A DNA stretch of 64,000 bases from Clusia tigrina. Taxonomy: Eukaryota; Arthropoda; Insecta; Diptera; Clusiidae. The position numbers and the translations under genes were made by a program. The notes below the pieces were generated by a model. It searched no databases. It was not told where the DNA came from and worked only from the letters and a program-made list of their open reading frames with translations. The stretch spans positions 124,805,821 to 124,869,820 of the forward strand of contig OV050033.1 in NCBI GenBank assembly GCA_920105625.2. The letters are read 5' to 3'. Positions 11,840-23,240 of this stretch are shown here, piece by piece (positions within the stretch are counted from its first letter, which is position 1; every line of letters starts with the position of its first letter).

Positions 11840-13235
11840 TTCTAGTTTTTTGTTTTTCTTATCTCCTTTAATTTCTAGCTCATCTCTCATATCTACATAT
11901 TTTTCTCCCATACCAGCTCTGTTTTTCGCTCTCTGTTTTATATCTCCTTTCTAAGTGTCATTATGAGACTTATATGAAGCTTTCAAGTCTGGTTTCTCTA
12001 GATTCATCTCAAGTTTCATTAATTTGATTTCAATTGCGTTCTATTTTTACTGTTTTCTCTATCTTTATCTCTCTATCTGACTCTCTTACTTTCTCCCTTC
12101 GTTTGTTATACGCTCCATTTCAATATGTTTCTCTTTCTTATCATCTTTTTTTGTCCTTTTGGAAATTATGAGGCTCAGATGAAACTTCAACCCCGGTTTC
12201 TCCAATTTCATTTCTGATTTGACTTTCGGTTCTGATTTACTGACCTCTTTAATTTCTGACTTATCTCTTACTTTTTATGTACTAGTTCTGTTTGCTTTAT
12301 AACCGGATCTTTCGGCTCCAGTTCTAGTACGAGTGGCCTGTTTTGTTCTTCTTCTACCTCTTCATGTACCACAGTGTACTTTATCTCTCTCTTTCTATTT
12401 TGTTCATTTTTCTTTTCTCTCCTCTTATCTTCTTCTTCTTCTTTCTCTTTCTATTAGGATGCTTCTTCAGCAAGTCTCTTTCCTCTATCACCTTGACGCT
12501 CTCGCCACTCATAACTCTAACACTTTCTACAAAACTCATCCTCTCTCCTTCTCCATCCTTCAAAATTATTACCTTTCACTGACCTTTCCCTTTCTCTCTG
12601 CATCCCTTTCCACACCTGACAACTCTAACTTTCTACAGACCTTTCCCTTTCTCCGCCTCTCACCCTCACATTCTCCCCCTTTTTCTCTCTCTCCACACAC
12701 TATAAACACAAGCTTTTACTGACTTTCCCCTCTCACTTCTTCTCGCTACCTCCCTCACACTCACCCTCTCCACCTCTCTTTCTCCTCCTATCTCCCTATC
12801 TCCCTCTCCACCAAACAATTTTTTAGCAGCCTCATTCTCTTTCCTTCTCCCTACTTCATAACTATTATCTTTTACCGACCTTTTTATTTCTCTATCTCTT
12901 TCTCGCTTTCTAAGCCTGACAATACTAACTTTTACAATTATATCCTTCTTTCTCTCTCTCTCTCTCTCTCCACACCCTTTAAACTCTCACCTGTTAGTGA
13001 CCTTTCCCTCTCACTGCCTCTATCTATCTCTCCCACCCTCACCCTCTTCATCTCTCTCTCTCTTTCTCTCTCCCTCTTCATCTCCACCCCACAAAACGTT
13101 CTACTCACCTCATCTCTCTTCTTCTACCTCTCTCAAAACTATTACCTTTGATAGATCTTTCCATATCTTTCTCTCTATCTCTCTCTCCCTCACCCTCTCC
13201 ACCACTCATAACTCAAAGTTTACATTGACCTTTTC

Positions 13236-13273
<38 letters not shown>

Positions 13274-13295
13274 CTCCCTTTCTCACCTTCTGTGT
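11840..13295. repeat. pyrimidine-rich array with degenerate ~70-80-bp units
   Basis: Beyond simple CT runs, longer phrases recur at about 12530-13230: forms of CTGACCTTTCCCTCTC, then CTCTCTCCAC, then ATAACTCTAAC and CTTTTACTGACC. This indicates an old minisatellite later invaded by CT expansions (longest at about 12950-12970 and 13237-13270). The Leu/Ser-rich frames across it are by-products. Confidence 0.65.
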
Positions 13296-13603
13296 TATTA
13301 TGAAAGTCACTGCAAATTTTATGAAAAGATGAAACTCTTTCGCACTCCTTGCCTATCCTTTTGGAGTGTTGGCGCCTAATTCAAGAGCAGCAGCATATCC
13401 TTATAATTAACAGGCAATTTATGACTGCGGTAGAGATAAGAAGCGCCGCTGCTCGAGGTAATAATTCAATTTTATGGGTTTATTATTAAGCTCAACTAAC
13501 CCCGCTCCCCGTATCCTTGGTCACTGTTTTGTTTGCTTCCTTTTTTTTTTGGAATAAAACAAAATTGTTTGCTTGCTATTAAAATTAATACATAAAATTA
13601 AAA

Positions 13604-13609
13604 TTTATT
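13604..13609 (-). terminator. polyadenylation signal AATAAA of the secreted-peptide gene
   Basis: AATAAA on the minus strand lies about 60 nt past the TAG stop of the peptide gene, in AT-rich sequence. It is the first such hexamer after the stop. Confidence 0.6.
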
Positions 13610-13666
13610 AAAAAGAAAATTTAAGCCGAAGTCAAGCCATTCATTTGTGGAATCGGTATTCCATTT

Positions 13667-13920
13667 CTAGCCGGATGGTGCTGGAGGTGGTGGTGCTGCG
13701 CCACCAGCTGGTTTTGGTCCCCCAGCTGGTGGTGGTCCCCCAGCTGGGCAGCCTGGTGGTGCTGCCGCTGCTGCCTCGGTAGGCAGGACCTGTTCAAATA
13801 TTTTGTATTTTATTTCGAATTGTGATACCATTCTCCAAGCATCACAGCTGGTTATGGACTTACCGCAAAGGTGCACAACAAGGCGCCCAAAATTAGAAAG
13901 ATTACTAAACTCTTCTGCAT
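13667..13920 (-). CDS. small secreted Pro/Gly/Ala-rich peptide (one intron)
   Basis: A compact two-exon gene can be read in full. Exon 1 (13920-13864) encodes 19 residues beginning MQKS with the hydrophobic core LVIFLILGALLCTFA, a typical signal peptide; the ATG has A at -3. A consensus donor GTAAGT and acceptor GAACAG bound a 74-nt phase-0 intron (13863-13790). Exon 2 (13789-13667) adds 40 residues, VLPTEAAAAAPPG and onward, with three PAGG-ended blocks (CPAGG, PPPAGG, PKPAGG), and ends PPPPAPSG. The total is 59 residues with no folded domain. The mature peptide has one Cys, few charges and a C-terminal Gly. A TATA box, initiator and AATAAA lie at normal distances. The intron happens to be open in frame, so an unspliced 93-codon frame also exists. 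I do not recognise the family. A secreted accessory-gland, immune or cuticle-like peptide is possible, but function is unknown. Confidence 0.72.
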
Positions 13921-13938
13921 GGTATTCGAAATGTTCAC

Positions 13939-13973
13939 TGATGACCACTGCTGGAATCGGCCGGTTTTATATA
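13939..13973 (-). promoter_or_regulatory. core promoter of the secreted-peptide gene
   Basis: On the minus strand TATATAAAA (13973-13965) is followed 31-34 nt later by overlapping initiator-like TCATCAGTG (A at 13942 or 13939). This is the spacing of a focused insect TATA/Inr promoter. It leaves a 5' leader of about 20 nt before the ATG at 13920. Confidence 0.65.
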
Positions 13974-13989
13974 CAGAAATTGTCAATAG

Positions 13990-14760
13990 GGTGAGCGAGT
14001 TTAGCCGAGCGTAGCGCCATTATTCAATTTCGAAATTACAAATAATTGCGCGTGGATAATTTGGCTAGAAAGACCAGTGTGAAAAAACCTGGAGCCAACT
14101 TCATTTGGATTGGTGTTGACATAAGTGGAGGCTTTTACAGTGACACGTTCCCGCAATTATCGGTCCACTCGGCCAAATTGCTCTGTGTAGTGATAAGGCG
14201 GAAGAGAACGAAGCAGAGTTGAATGTATGACACAGAAAAGAGCGGTCAAGATTTCGGAAAGAGTCATTAGAAATGTTTGCTATGAGGATAATCTTTTTCA
14301 TGTGAAGACCATCTCTCTAAGGAATGTATGAAGTTGAGTGCACAAGAGGGTCATTGTTCTAAGAATGATGCTTGTTTTTCTGCATGACCTGGAGTCATCC
14401 ACAACATAATATGATTCAGACTTTAGATACTTGGGAATGAAGTCTGCATGATCATTTTTCCTTCTTGAACCTGTTCTTCGCTACTAAACCTCTCATACAC
14501 CCGGCTTATGAGACCGAGTTGCATTTACAATATTATGACTCTTAGAAATGAAATGTTTGCCCGTTTTCACTGTAGCTAAAATGTCTTTATTATCTTTAGT
14601 ATTTCCAAACCGCTGATTCCGAAACACACTCTATTAACTACTTCCACGATGACTGAGAATTATGTTCAAATTGTTTTCAATAAACAAATTATTCGGTAAT
14701 GAATTTAAAATGAGTTTCGAATTAATGCAAATTAATAATTAATTTTGATAGGTTTCCGAA
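13990..14760. other. upstream flank of the peptide gene, nothing recognised
   Basis: It begins with a short imperfect inverted repeat (GAAATTG near 13977, CAATTTC near 14024). No ORF, tandem repeat or known element follows. Regulatory sites for the gene may lie here but none can be named. Confidence 0.35.
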
Positions 14761-14819
14761 ACAACGCAAATTAAGTAATTTGGAGATGATTACAATCTAC
14801 AACAACAACAATAACAGAA

Positions 14820-15270
14820 CAAGAAAACACAAGAGAAACCGAAAAAATAGAGTATGATAAATAAAAAGAAAAAACGAGAAGAAAGAATCAGTAAAACGCC
14901 AATAAAAGATGGAACAGAGGCAAAATAAATAAAAAAGAGAAGAAACAAAAAAACATTGGAATCCAAAAGCTAGAGAAAACAGGAATAAACTTATAAAACA
15001 AAAGCGGCAAAAAACAGGAAGAAATTGAAAAATCAGAGGGCAGAAAAAGGCAGGAAGAAACTAAAAAATAGAAGAGAGAAAACACATGAAGAAAACTAAA
15101 AATCAGAAGAGAGAAAAAACTAGAAGAAACTAAAAAATAGAAGAGAGACTAACACAAGGATCAAATGGAAAACCAGCGGATAGAAAAAATTTGCAGAAAT
15201 TGATTAATGGAAGAGAGAAAAAACATTTAAAAAAATCGGAGAGAAATTCAAAAATCCTAAGAGACAAACA
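14820..15270. repeat. A-rich ~36-bp degenerate tandem repeat
   Basis: Units like GAAGAAACTAAAAAATAGAA followed by GAGAGAAAACA repeat about every 35-36 bp, clearest from 15050 to 15160. The strand is purine-rich with almost no T. Confidence 0.6.
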
Positions 15271-15309
15271 ATTAAGAAACTGCGAAAAAAACATTGTATA
15301 TCAGGATGA

Positions 15310-15740
15310 AAAGGATGCTCCAAAAGAACTAGCTTAAGTAGTCTCCAAATACCTGTTTAAAAATAGTCAGTGAAATACCCTGAAGTTTTGTTTCAGTTGG
15401 ACACGTTCCACAAGACCTGGTTTAAGAAGTACAAAGACATTGTAAAAAAAGGTCAGAAAGACAAACTGATATTAATTTTTAGATAGAGATCGAAGAGTGG
15501 CATGGGAAACTGAATGAAAAGGTGGATGCATATTCCACAAGACCTGGTTTGGAGTCGTCTTCAAAGAACTGTTTGTACATAATCAGGAAAATCCACTGAG
15601 TCTCTGTTCCGTAATCAAAGTGTGATATGAATAAACTAAAGATTGCACAAGACCTGCTCTTGATCCGTCTTCCAAGACCTATTTGCGAATAGTCCGGAAG
15701 ACCCCACTAAAGTGTTGTTCCATATAGTGATCAAAAACAG
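15310..15740. repeat. degenerate ~110-127-bp tandem repeat
   Basis: The phrase ACAAGACCTGG recurs near 15410, 15537 and 15647 (last base changed). It is followed by related phrases such as GTCTTCAAAGAACTGTTT and later GTTCCRTA. About four diverged copies are visible, next to the 36-bp and 17-bp arrays. Confidence 0.6.
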
Positions 15741-15831
15741 ATGAGGGCACAATTGAGTGTTGTAAGAATTAAATTGAAAAAATGTATCCAAATGTGGAGA
15801 ATTTTATGGAGAAAATATGGTGGAGGGGAAA

Positions 15832-16085
15832 AGTGGCAGAGAAAAGAGTGAGTAGAAAAGAAGAGTGGGTAGAAGAAAAGAGTGTATGTAAGAGGTTAGT
15901 AGGTAGAAGAAAAGATAAGGTAGAAGAAAGGAGTGGGTAGAAGAGAAGAGTGGGTAGAAGAGAAGAGTGGGTAGAAGAGAAGAGTGGTTAGAAGAGAAAA
16001 GTGGTTAGAAGAGAAAAGTGGTTAGAAGGAAGGTAGTTAGAAGGGTGGGTAGAACAGAAGAGAGGTTAGAAGAGAAGTGTGGGTA
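15832..16085. repeat. 17-bp minisatellite
   Basis: Units of GTGGGTAGAAGAGAAGA are nearly perfect at 15947-16020 and more diverged on both sides. The GTGGG/GTGGT variants form runs, which indicates recent local duplication. Confidence 0.8.
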
Positions 16086-19020
16086 TGTTCCGTCCCATAA
16101 ACTGAATATTATAAAATTTAATTTTAAAATTAATTCCTATTTTTTGTACGAGTTTTTGATTCTGTTGGACAGGTTCAGAACAGTATTGAAGTGCATATCT
16201 CACTTCGTCTTTGCCTTACTGCCTACAGGTGCGGATTACGACACTCTGCTGACAATTTGTGAGCATATGCACCCTTAGCTTCCTCAACTTCCCCTGTGAA
16301 CTTAGAATTCCTGGCCTTTTTCTCGCCTCTTGTCGCACAATAAATATTGACACATACCCGTACAAAGCTAATAGATGTCAATATCAAATTTTAATAAAAC
16401 TGTCACAATTTAATAAAACTCATGTTTCACACACACTCACACACACGCACTCATCCACTCATACACCCTCACTCAAACAGAGAAACTTTTAAAAAAGTAA
16501 ATAAACAAAGTCACAAACAAATGAGAAGACGCCGACTTTCTGCATCTAGAAGGATGTGTGCCTAAATTTATACCATTGTGTGTGTGTGTGTGTATCACAT
16601 ATGTGAGTATGTGTAATTGTGTGTACATGTATGAAAGTGTGGCATAAAAGTAGAAACAGCCAAAATTAATTAAGTTGAATTTCTTATACCAAAAGAAACA
16701 AGAAAAGAGAAATAAATAAATTCTTCACTTTGATTTTTGGCATATTTAAGTAAAATTTTTTTTAATGAGTTTTTGGATAGGATAAAGAGAGGGAAGGAGG
16801 GGGAAGGAGGTAGGAATAAGGATAAATGTAATTTATAATAAACAAGGGGCAGCAAATTATGCCAGTGAGAATATCGTGAGTAGCGCCAAATAAATCGAAC
16901 AATGAAGTGATAAGTTTATTTGGAGCTTATTGGAACCATATCATTGTTTCCTCCGGTATGCTCCGATAGATTTTTTCGCGATGAACTGGCATGAGGTGGT
17001 GTAAGATTGACTTACCTCAATACCTGCTCAATATACTCGCTCTATATGCACATCATCATCTTCTCAGTGTAACTCCGTTTCTGTCGAATGCTTTGAATTC
17101 AGTGATATTTAGCAATGACGCTGCAAATGATATGTCCGTTGATGTGTCAGGGGGGCATAAAGTCAGAAATGAATTATCGGCAGTGTTGTTGCTGAAATAA
17201 CTTGAAGTACCAGTATAAGGAATGTTTAAATCCAGCGCACATTCTTCAGAAGATTTGTCATGAGAGATATATGGAAACTTTAGACATGACAGTCGGAATA
17301 TAAAGCAACTATGAAGCCACCGATGATAACTTGCTTGGAATATTAGACAATATAATCGCAAAACTGGTAAGTAATGGTAATAATGGTAGTAATGGTAAGT
17401 TATTATGGAACTAGGTTTAAAACACACCTCTGAAGGGACCCCAATTGACAACTTGCTCCGAGGCAATCTTTCTCTGTACAGACTGTTTTGTGTTCTAAAG
17501 CCTGCTCCTAAGGTTATCGAAGACCTGTTTCTGGACTATCCCCTGAATAAAATTTCTTCCAGCTTTCGATCCAAATAATTACCAGATGAATTTTGGAACC
17601 TCAGTATCAGTATTTCTCTATGGTTGCGGGTGCTACTGTCATATCTTGAGTTACTCCTACGTATATCGACTCTGAATATAATCATATCATTATCGATGGA
17701 AGGAGAGATAAAGAGAGAGAGAAAGAGAGAGAGAGACAAGTACTACTATTAATAATTGAGCTCCGGGTCAATATTAGACAGAATGATATACCTCCCTTCA
17801 AGGAATTTCGAAATTGGTACCGAATTGGCCAAGAAGCTTGGAACTTTCTCATTTTGTCTGCTTACACTTATTTTGCCAGTGCCTCCGGAGTTCTCCCAAG
17901 ACTGGTTCCGGGATTCTAAGATTACTATGCTACTCACGGTATAGTTCCCTTGGTATAACAAATTTTGTTTTGGATCTTGGACCCGTATTTGTCCCCAAGC
18001 ATAACTAAAATCACAGAACTTTCGGCATCTTTATTTCCAGACTTGCTGGGCTCGTTTATCTATTAACTTTTCTACAGTTTTTAAATCCACTGGGTACTCC
18101 CGAGTTTATCCGTACACTATTCGAAGAACTTCTTCTGTGGTAGGCAAGATACTTTAATTTTTCGTCTTTGTTAGTATTTAACTTATTCCCCTGCTACCCC
18201 CGTTAGAACAATACAAAATCAGTCACTTAAATCCAAGGTTGATTACTGTTTAATCGGAAAGTCTCTTCTTCAATTAGAACGACTTCGAATCTTTTATACG
18301 CTGCAACCCAATTCAACTACTTATGAGTAACCCTTTCTTGTGGTTTGGGGACACCTGCCATTCATGCCAAGCTTCTTTACCTATTCTACAGAATATACGC
18401 TGATACTATTAATGATATTGTATAGAATCCAACCTACTCCTGCCACCATCGGACCCTCCCATCTCGCTTGATGTGAGAGTTCGTTTAGCATAAGTCCGGA
18501 AAGTTCATGCTTAGCTTAAAACTGAAAGCCTCTAATGCAGCCATTACATTCCTCTTGCCATTGGCCCCACCCCCACGACTTGCTTTTGAAATATATGCAC
18601 AAACACATACAAAGAGGCACAGACCCACACACACCTATATATATAGAGGCACAGACACAGAGGCCTCCACATACCCACATAAATAAATGTCAAAAAATGC
18701 AGATTACTTATTAACCCCTGTGGCGCGGCGTATTTTATTCATTAATACGTTGCCGCATAAGACTAAATTCCGCGGCCATATTCTTCCCCCATCTGCTGCC
18801 CCAGCACCTCCCTCCTCCCTGCTGCTACACTGTGTGGCTTGTTCCACCAATTTCAGAAATTTATTAGCGCTTTGGCAATATTTTCCTGCATAATTTTTCG
18901 TATTTCCTCAACGATGCTCGCATTTTTATAATTTCTTTGGGCTTTTTTACCTTGCGTTGCTTCACTCTGTTCCGTTTTTGCTTTTTTTCAATTTAACCCC
19001 CGTTGTAGAAAAATTGAATC
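16086..19020. other. non-coding DNA, no gene seen
   Basis: It contains a CACA-rich patch near 16430-16465, a (TG)n run near 16578-16594, a (GGTAAT)-like run near 17370-17400, a GAGA run at 17700-17735 and CACA/TATA patches at 18590-18680. A minus-strand 136-codon frame (17056-17466) and several 60-70-codon frames have no recognisable motif and are left uncalled. Confidence 0.35.
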
Positions 19021-19120
19021 CTAATCCATGAATATAGATGATTATTATACGCCGGGCGCCGCTCGCAAACAGCGGGATGCGTTCTGGGCCGTGAAGCCCA
19101 TTAGAATACGTTCGGCATTG

Positions 19121-19204
19121 ATGCTGATGATGATCTCGCGGCAGGTTGTGTATTGTGGTGTGTTGCTGTTGCTGTTGCTGTTGCTGCCAGCCTCCCGCGC
19201 CGAG
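19121..19204 (+). CDS. candidate first coding exon with signal peptide
   Basis: An ATG at 19121 opens 28 codons reading MLMMISRQVV, then YCGV, a run of eight Leu, and PASRAE. This is a basic start, a hydrophobic core and a small-residue cleavage site. At the cleavage site the sequence is GAG|GTGGGT, an acceptable splice donor in phase 0. The block is GC-richer than its flanks. A signal-peptide exon followed by a long intron is common in fly cell-surface and secreted genes. The Leu run comes from a TTG/CTG repeat, which could arise by chance in this triplet-rich DNA. No downstream exon was found, so the call is tentative. Confidence 0.33.
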
Positions 19205-19651
19205 GTGGGTGGCTGGCCGGGGCACTGGGGTACGGAGCATGCCTTGGTGCGGCACTTTCTTTTGTATTGTAATTTTCCTTCGGTTTATTTTATTTTTTTT
19301 TCGTTGCTGTTTTCGTTTGCTTTCAGAAAATATGTCGTAAAATTGTGTTATCTTTTGTTTGTTATGGTTGTTGTTGTTGCTGTTGTTGTTGCTGGTGTTT
19401 TATGAATAATGTTGCAACAAGAGCGGAGGTGTGCACCATGCAGCGTCGTTATCATGAATTATTGGCCGCCATTTAAGGGCGCAATCGATTTTCTTTTTGT
19501 TGGAAATTTGGGGCAGAAATTTTAAATTCTTGAACTAATCAGCATTTCGAATTCTATTTAGTAAAAGTTCACTAAAAGCAGAGATGGTTAGGACAACAGT
19601 CCGACCAGGATAGACAAAAGTATTCTTGCTTAGGGTTTCATAACTGAGGGT
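19205..19651. other. non-coding flank with TTG/GCTG runs
   Basis: If the 19121 exon is real this is the start of its intron. It holds a GTTGTTGTT-type run at 19368-19395 and no other recognised feature. Confidence 0.35.
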
Positions 19652-19925
19652 CCGATGACTGAGTCTAGGTCAAGCCAGCAGTTGGATTTGCAGGCGTTGA
19701 AGCAGTTTTACTAGGGAATATTAAGGTGAGAAATTCCAATTCTGATGTTCCCATGACTGATTGCCGGTCATGTGAGCAGTTGGAATTGCAGACGTTGGGG
19801 CATTTATACCAGGGAATAGTTAGGCTTCAGATTCCAATTCTGATCGTCCCATGACAGAGTTTAACATCAAGCAAGTATTCAGGATTTGCAGTTATTCCAG
19901 GGAATAGTTGGACTTCAGGCTCCAA
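19652..19925. repeat. ~98-bp tandem repeat, three copies
   Basis: The starts near 19652, 19751 and 19848 share CC(G)ATGACTGA-like beginnings. They also share AGCAGTTGGATTTGCAG, AGGGAATA and ATTCCAATTCTGAT in the same order. The third copy is shortened internally. Confidence 0.75.
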
Positions 19926-20079
19926 TTGTGTCAGCCACTCTCGCGTCTCCGACTCTGGCGTCTACGAGCATTTCCACGAACCATCGCTATTGGCAGATTA
20001 TAGGTCGAGACACCCAACTGAGGCGGGCAAACAATTTTATCCTACTTCCTCAGTTTCAGTATAGAGTTGGATATGTTTT

Positions 20080-20250
20080 AAAATGATGATTTTCATAATT
20101 TCCGTCATTATGTTCCTCATCTTCATCAGCATCACCATAATTATCATCACCACCGTCTTCATCATCACTAAAATCTCCATAATCAATATTATTACTAAAA
20201 ATCATCATAATGTTACTCACCATCATCATTATTACCATAATTTCCTAACA
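20080..20250. repeat. imperfect (ATC)n-type trinucleotide tract
   Basis: Runs of CATCATC, ATCACCA and ATAATTATCATC make up this stretch. The Asp-rich minus-strand frame across it is a by-product. Confidence 0.65.
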
Positions 20251-22149
20251 ACTTAATCGGTCACTTAGGCTCCTTAAGATCCAGAGTATTCTAGGGTCGG
20301 TGTAATAGTCGAAGGGTGTATGAGGAGTGTGCCTGGGCCATAATAAACAAATATTGCCTTAGAGAGAGTGAAAGGGTTTCTCTCTTAGTTCCTTAAGGAA
20401 TTCTTTCACTGAACATGCTCCCTCTAAGTTCGTGCTAATAACACACGGATCTTTGGACCTCCTCTTCTTTGTCTTCTATATCAGTATCCAAGAATTTTGG
20501 ACCCCTCCCTTCATTTTCTTCTATTTCGGTAATCAAGGCAATTTCCCCAATGTAGCACAATGGGCTCAACATGATCCAAATATCGCCTATCTCTTATAAG
20601 AAATTTCTAGATTTCCCTTTTAGTGATTTCAATTCTGAAAATACAGATTCTCATGATATCGACCAATGTCCTTAAAGGAGGTGTTTGTTGGTTGTCGCAT
20701 TACTCAAGTCAGTGTAAGTTTCATTCCTCACACAGAGGTCTTCCTGTACCCAATGGAATTTTTTCTGATCCAATTTTTTATGAAGCTGGAACAATCTTGA
20801 GCTCTGAGTTTCTTGTCGAATATGTTCTAACTCCCAATTTCAAATCTAGTAAGAATCATGGATCATGGATCAGTGCAGATTCTGGTTCTATTTTTGTACT
20901 GAGGACTTTACCTTTTCCTTTGTTGTCTGTTAGCTTAGCTCCACACTATATTTAGAGTTCAGTCCAATGGGAAGTCCAACTGAACCCAACAAACTGGGAG
21001 GCTATCTACTTTCATCTCCAGGACTTTTCGGTATGAGTTTCAGCATGAGTTCTAGTAATAATTCCATACCCCCTGCCCTGGTCCTTGTTTTGTGACCACA
21101 TCCATACCCCTTTGCCGGCCCTCATCAACACTTTCATACCCAGTATTAATGCATTTAAATACATCCCTCTGCCATTATTATATGGACATGAACTCACCCG
21201 GCCGCTGGCCCATTTTTATGGCGGCCATTTTGTGTTAAACAAATACTCCCACACATACACACACGCTAGCTCTCACAGAGCCAGACGCGTATTTGCATTG
21301 AACTTTCTGACCATTTTGGTGTGGTTCAATTTTTGTTTATTTTTTGCAACCATTGCGCTGACATTGTTAAGTCATAAAACGCCGGAGCAGGCGAATGGGA
21401 GCGCTCGGCATACTCGTACGGGAGTGTGTGCGCGGATAAAAACGCGACATAAACTTTTATGAGTGCATTTTAAAATAAATTATTTAAATAAATAAGTCAA
21501 TAAAAACCATACGAATTGCAACGAAATGACTACAGCAACAACGACAACCACACAATAACCGAACAACAACAACAACGCTGATGATGGTGGTAACCCAAAT
21601 GTAATAATTAAATGGCCTCAGTGTAAATGTGGACGCGTGAGTGTGGTACGTATGTGTGTAAGTATGTGTGAATGCATGTATGTTTGTGGGTGGTTCTGAT
21701 TGAGAGAAAGGACCCAGCAGGAATCGAAGTCCTTATTAAATGTTACTATCCACTGAAGTGATTCCCAGTCAGAATTTTACGTTTTTACTATTACCTGTCA
21801 CGGGAAAGAAGACCTTCCGTAGTGCTTCTGAAGAATGGAACAAAAAGCATTAACAAACTTTTCTTTTCTACTTTTCTCTTTTGATTTCAACTTCTTAATT
21901 GAATAATTTTTTATGGGTTTCGATTCGCAAAATATCCAACTACTCAACAAATCTGAAAAATTCACGCCGAAAGCAGGTTCCTTCTACATTACCTGGAAGC
22001 TCAAAGACGGCCGAATATAACCGGTTTTATGCGGAGTAAGCAAATGAGGTTCAAGTGCTACAAATTTTATATTTAGCAGAGCCTCACTTACCGTTCTAGT
22101 AGTTTTAAGCTTAAGTAAAACACAGACCTTCTCTTCTGATACTTCGGAA
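20251..22149. other. non-coding DNA, no gene seen
   Basis: It includes a hairpin-forming stretch near 20365-20420 (AGTGAAAG ... CTTTCACT around CTTAAG) and unique sequence with CACACA and CAACAA runs near 21240-21560. A 110-codon frame at 20623-20955 and a 125-codon frame at 21085-21462 have no recognisable domain. Confidence 0.35.
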
Positions 22150-23240
22150 GCTGCAGGGAAGCAGTTCTAAAAGGAAGTTACACGAGTTTTTAGTATTGGA
22201 GGCATATTGGAGGACCAAGTCGAAGAATGATGAGCAAAAACAAATGACAAGATTGGCCTCTTCATATTACCTAGACAGCTTAATGGGGGACTAAACCGGA
22301 AGCAATGGTAAGCATAGGACAAACGAATATATTTCTTCTTCAATCCATGGAAGCCGAAAAGAAGCGGTATAAGAAGAGCTTCCTTTTTCATGCTGTTCAA
22401 AGGAAGTAATGATAAGCAAAAGTTACTTGAAGTACTACTCACTACATTCTTTTGGAAGCTGTGGATTAAGTTGAGGCGAAAATAAATGGAAGTGTTGAAA
22501 CATTCTCTTAGAAGGTCTTCTAAGCCGAAGCAGTGGAAAGGGAAGGTCAAAAGACCTTCACATTTCACGTTGTAATAGCCACAAGATAGTAATGATAAGG
22601 GAATCTTCGAGTATCATTTGCTCATCATTCGTTAACTGCCTTCAGTTATACAGAGGCACAAGATAGGACCAAAAGGAACAGTATTAAATGGCAAAGACTA
22701 CGATTTTCCTTCCATGGAAGTCGATACTAAGCAGTGATCGGTGAGTATGTTGCCTTCTGCATTCTATTGAAGACACAGAGGAGTTCCTATTCAAGATCAA
22801 CGAAGATTATTGTAAATGAGGCACTCTTCTAATTAGTCTAGTAGCACATTAAAGGACTTAAAGAAAGGACCGATAAGTGAAACACGAAGAAGATTTTTTG
22901 TCTTCATTCTATGCAAGAAAAAAGGAAGCAGTGATAAGAGACAGTTACGTGAAGAGTCACCTGCTTCATTAAATTGGAAGCACAGTGGAGTTCCAATTCG
23001 CGATGAGTGAAAATGATTTGACATTAGGGACTCTCCTAATTAGTCTGGTAGCACAATAAAGGACTTAAAGGAAGGAGTGATAAGAGAAACTCACAGAAGA
23101 ACTTCTGTCTTCATCCTTAGGAGTTCAAAAGAAAGCAATAAAAACTGGAAGCAACTCGAAGGATTCCCTCTTCATGCAGAAGGCAAGAACAAGTTGTAAG
23201 TGTGATAAGTGAAACTCACAAGAAAGCATTTCCTATACAT
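22150..23240. repeat. purine-rich array with a clear ~206-bp duplication
   Basis: Short phrases such as GGAAGCAGTGATAAG, CTTCATTCTATGGAAG and GAAACTCACAGAAGA recur irregularly throughout. Two long segments are evident copies: CTAATTAGTCTAGTAGCACA near 22829 and its relative near 23036, with matching sequence for tens of bases on both sides. The repeat distance is about 206 bp. Confidence 0.7.

Noticed and set aside
17056..17466. 136-codon minus-strand ORF
   Set aside because: Part of it is a HYYHYY repeat from a GGTAAT microsatellite; the remainder has no recognisable motif.
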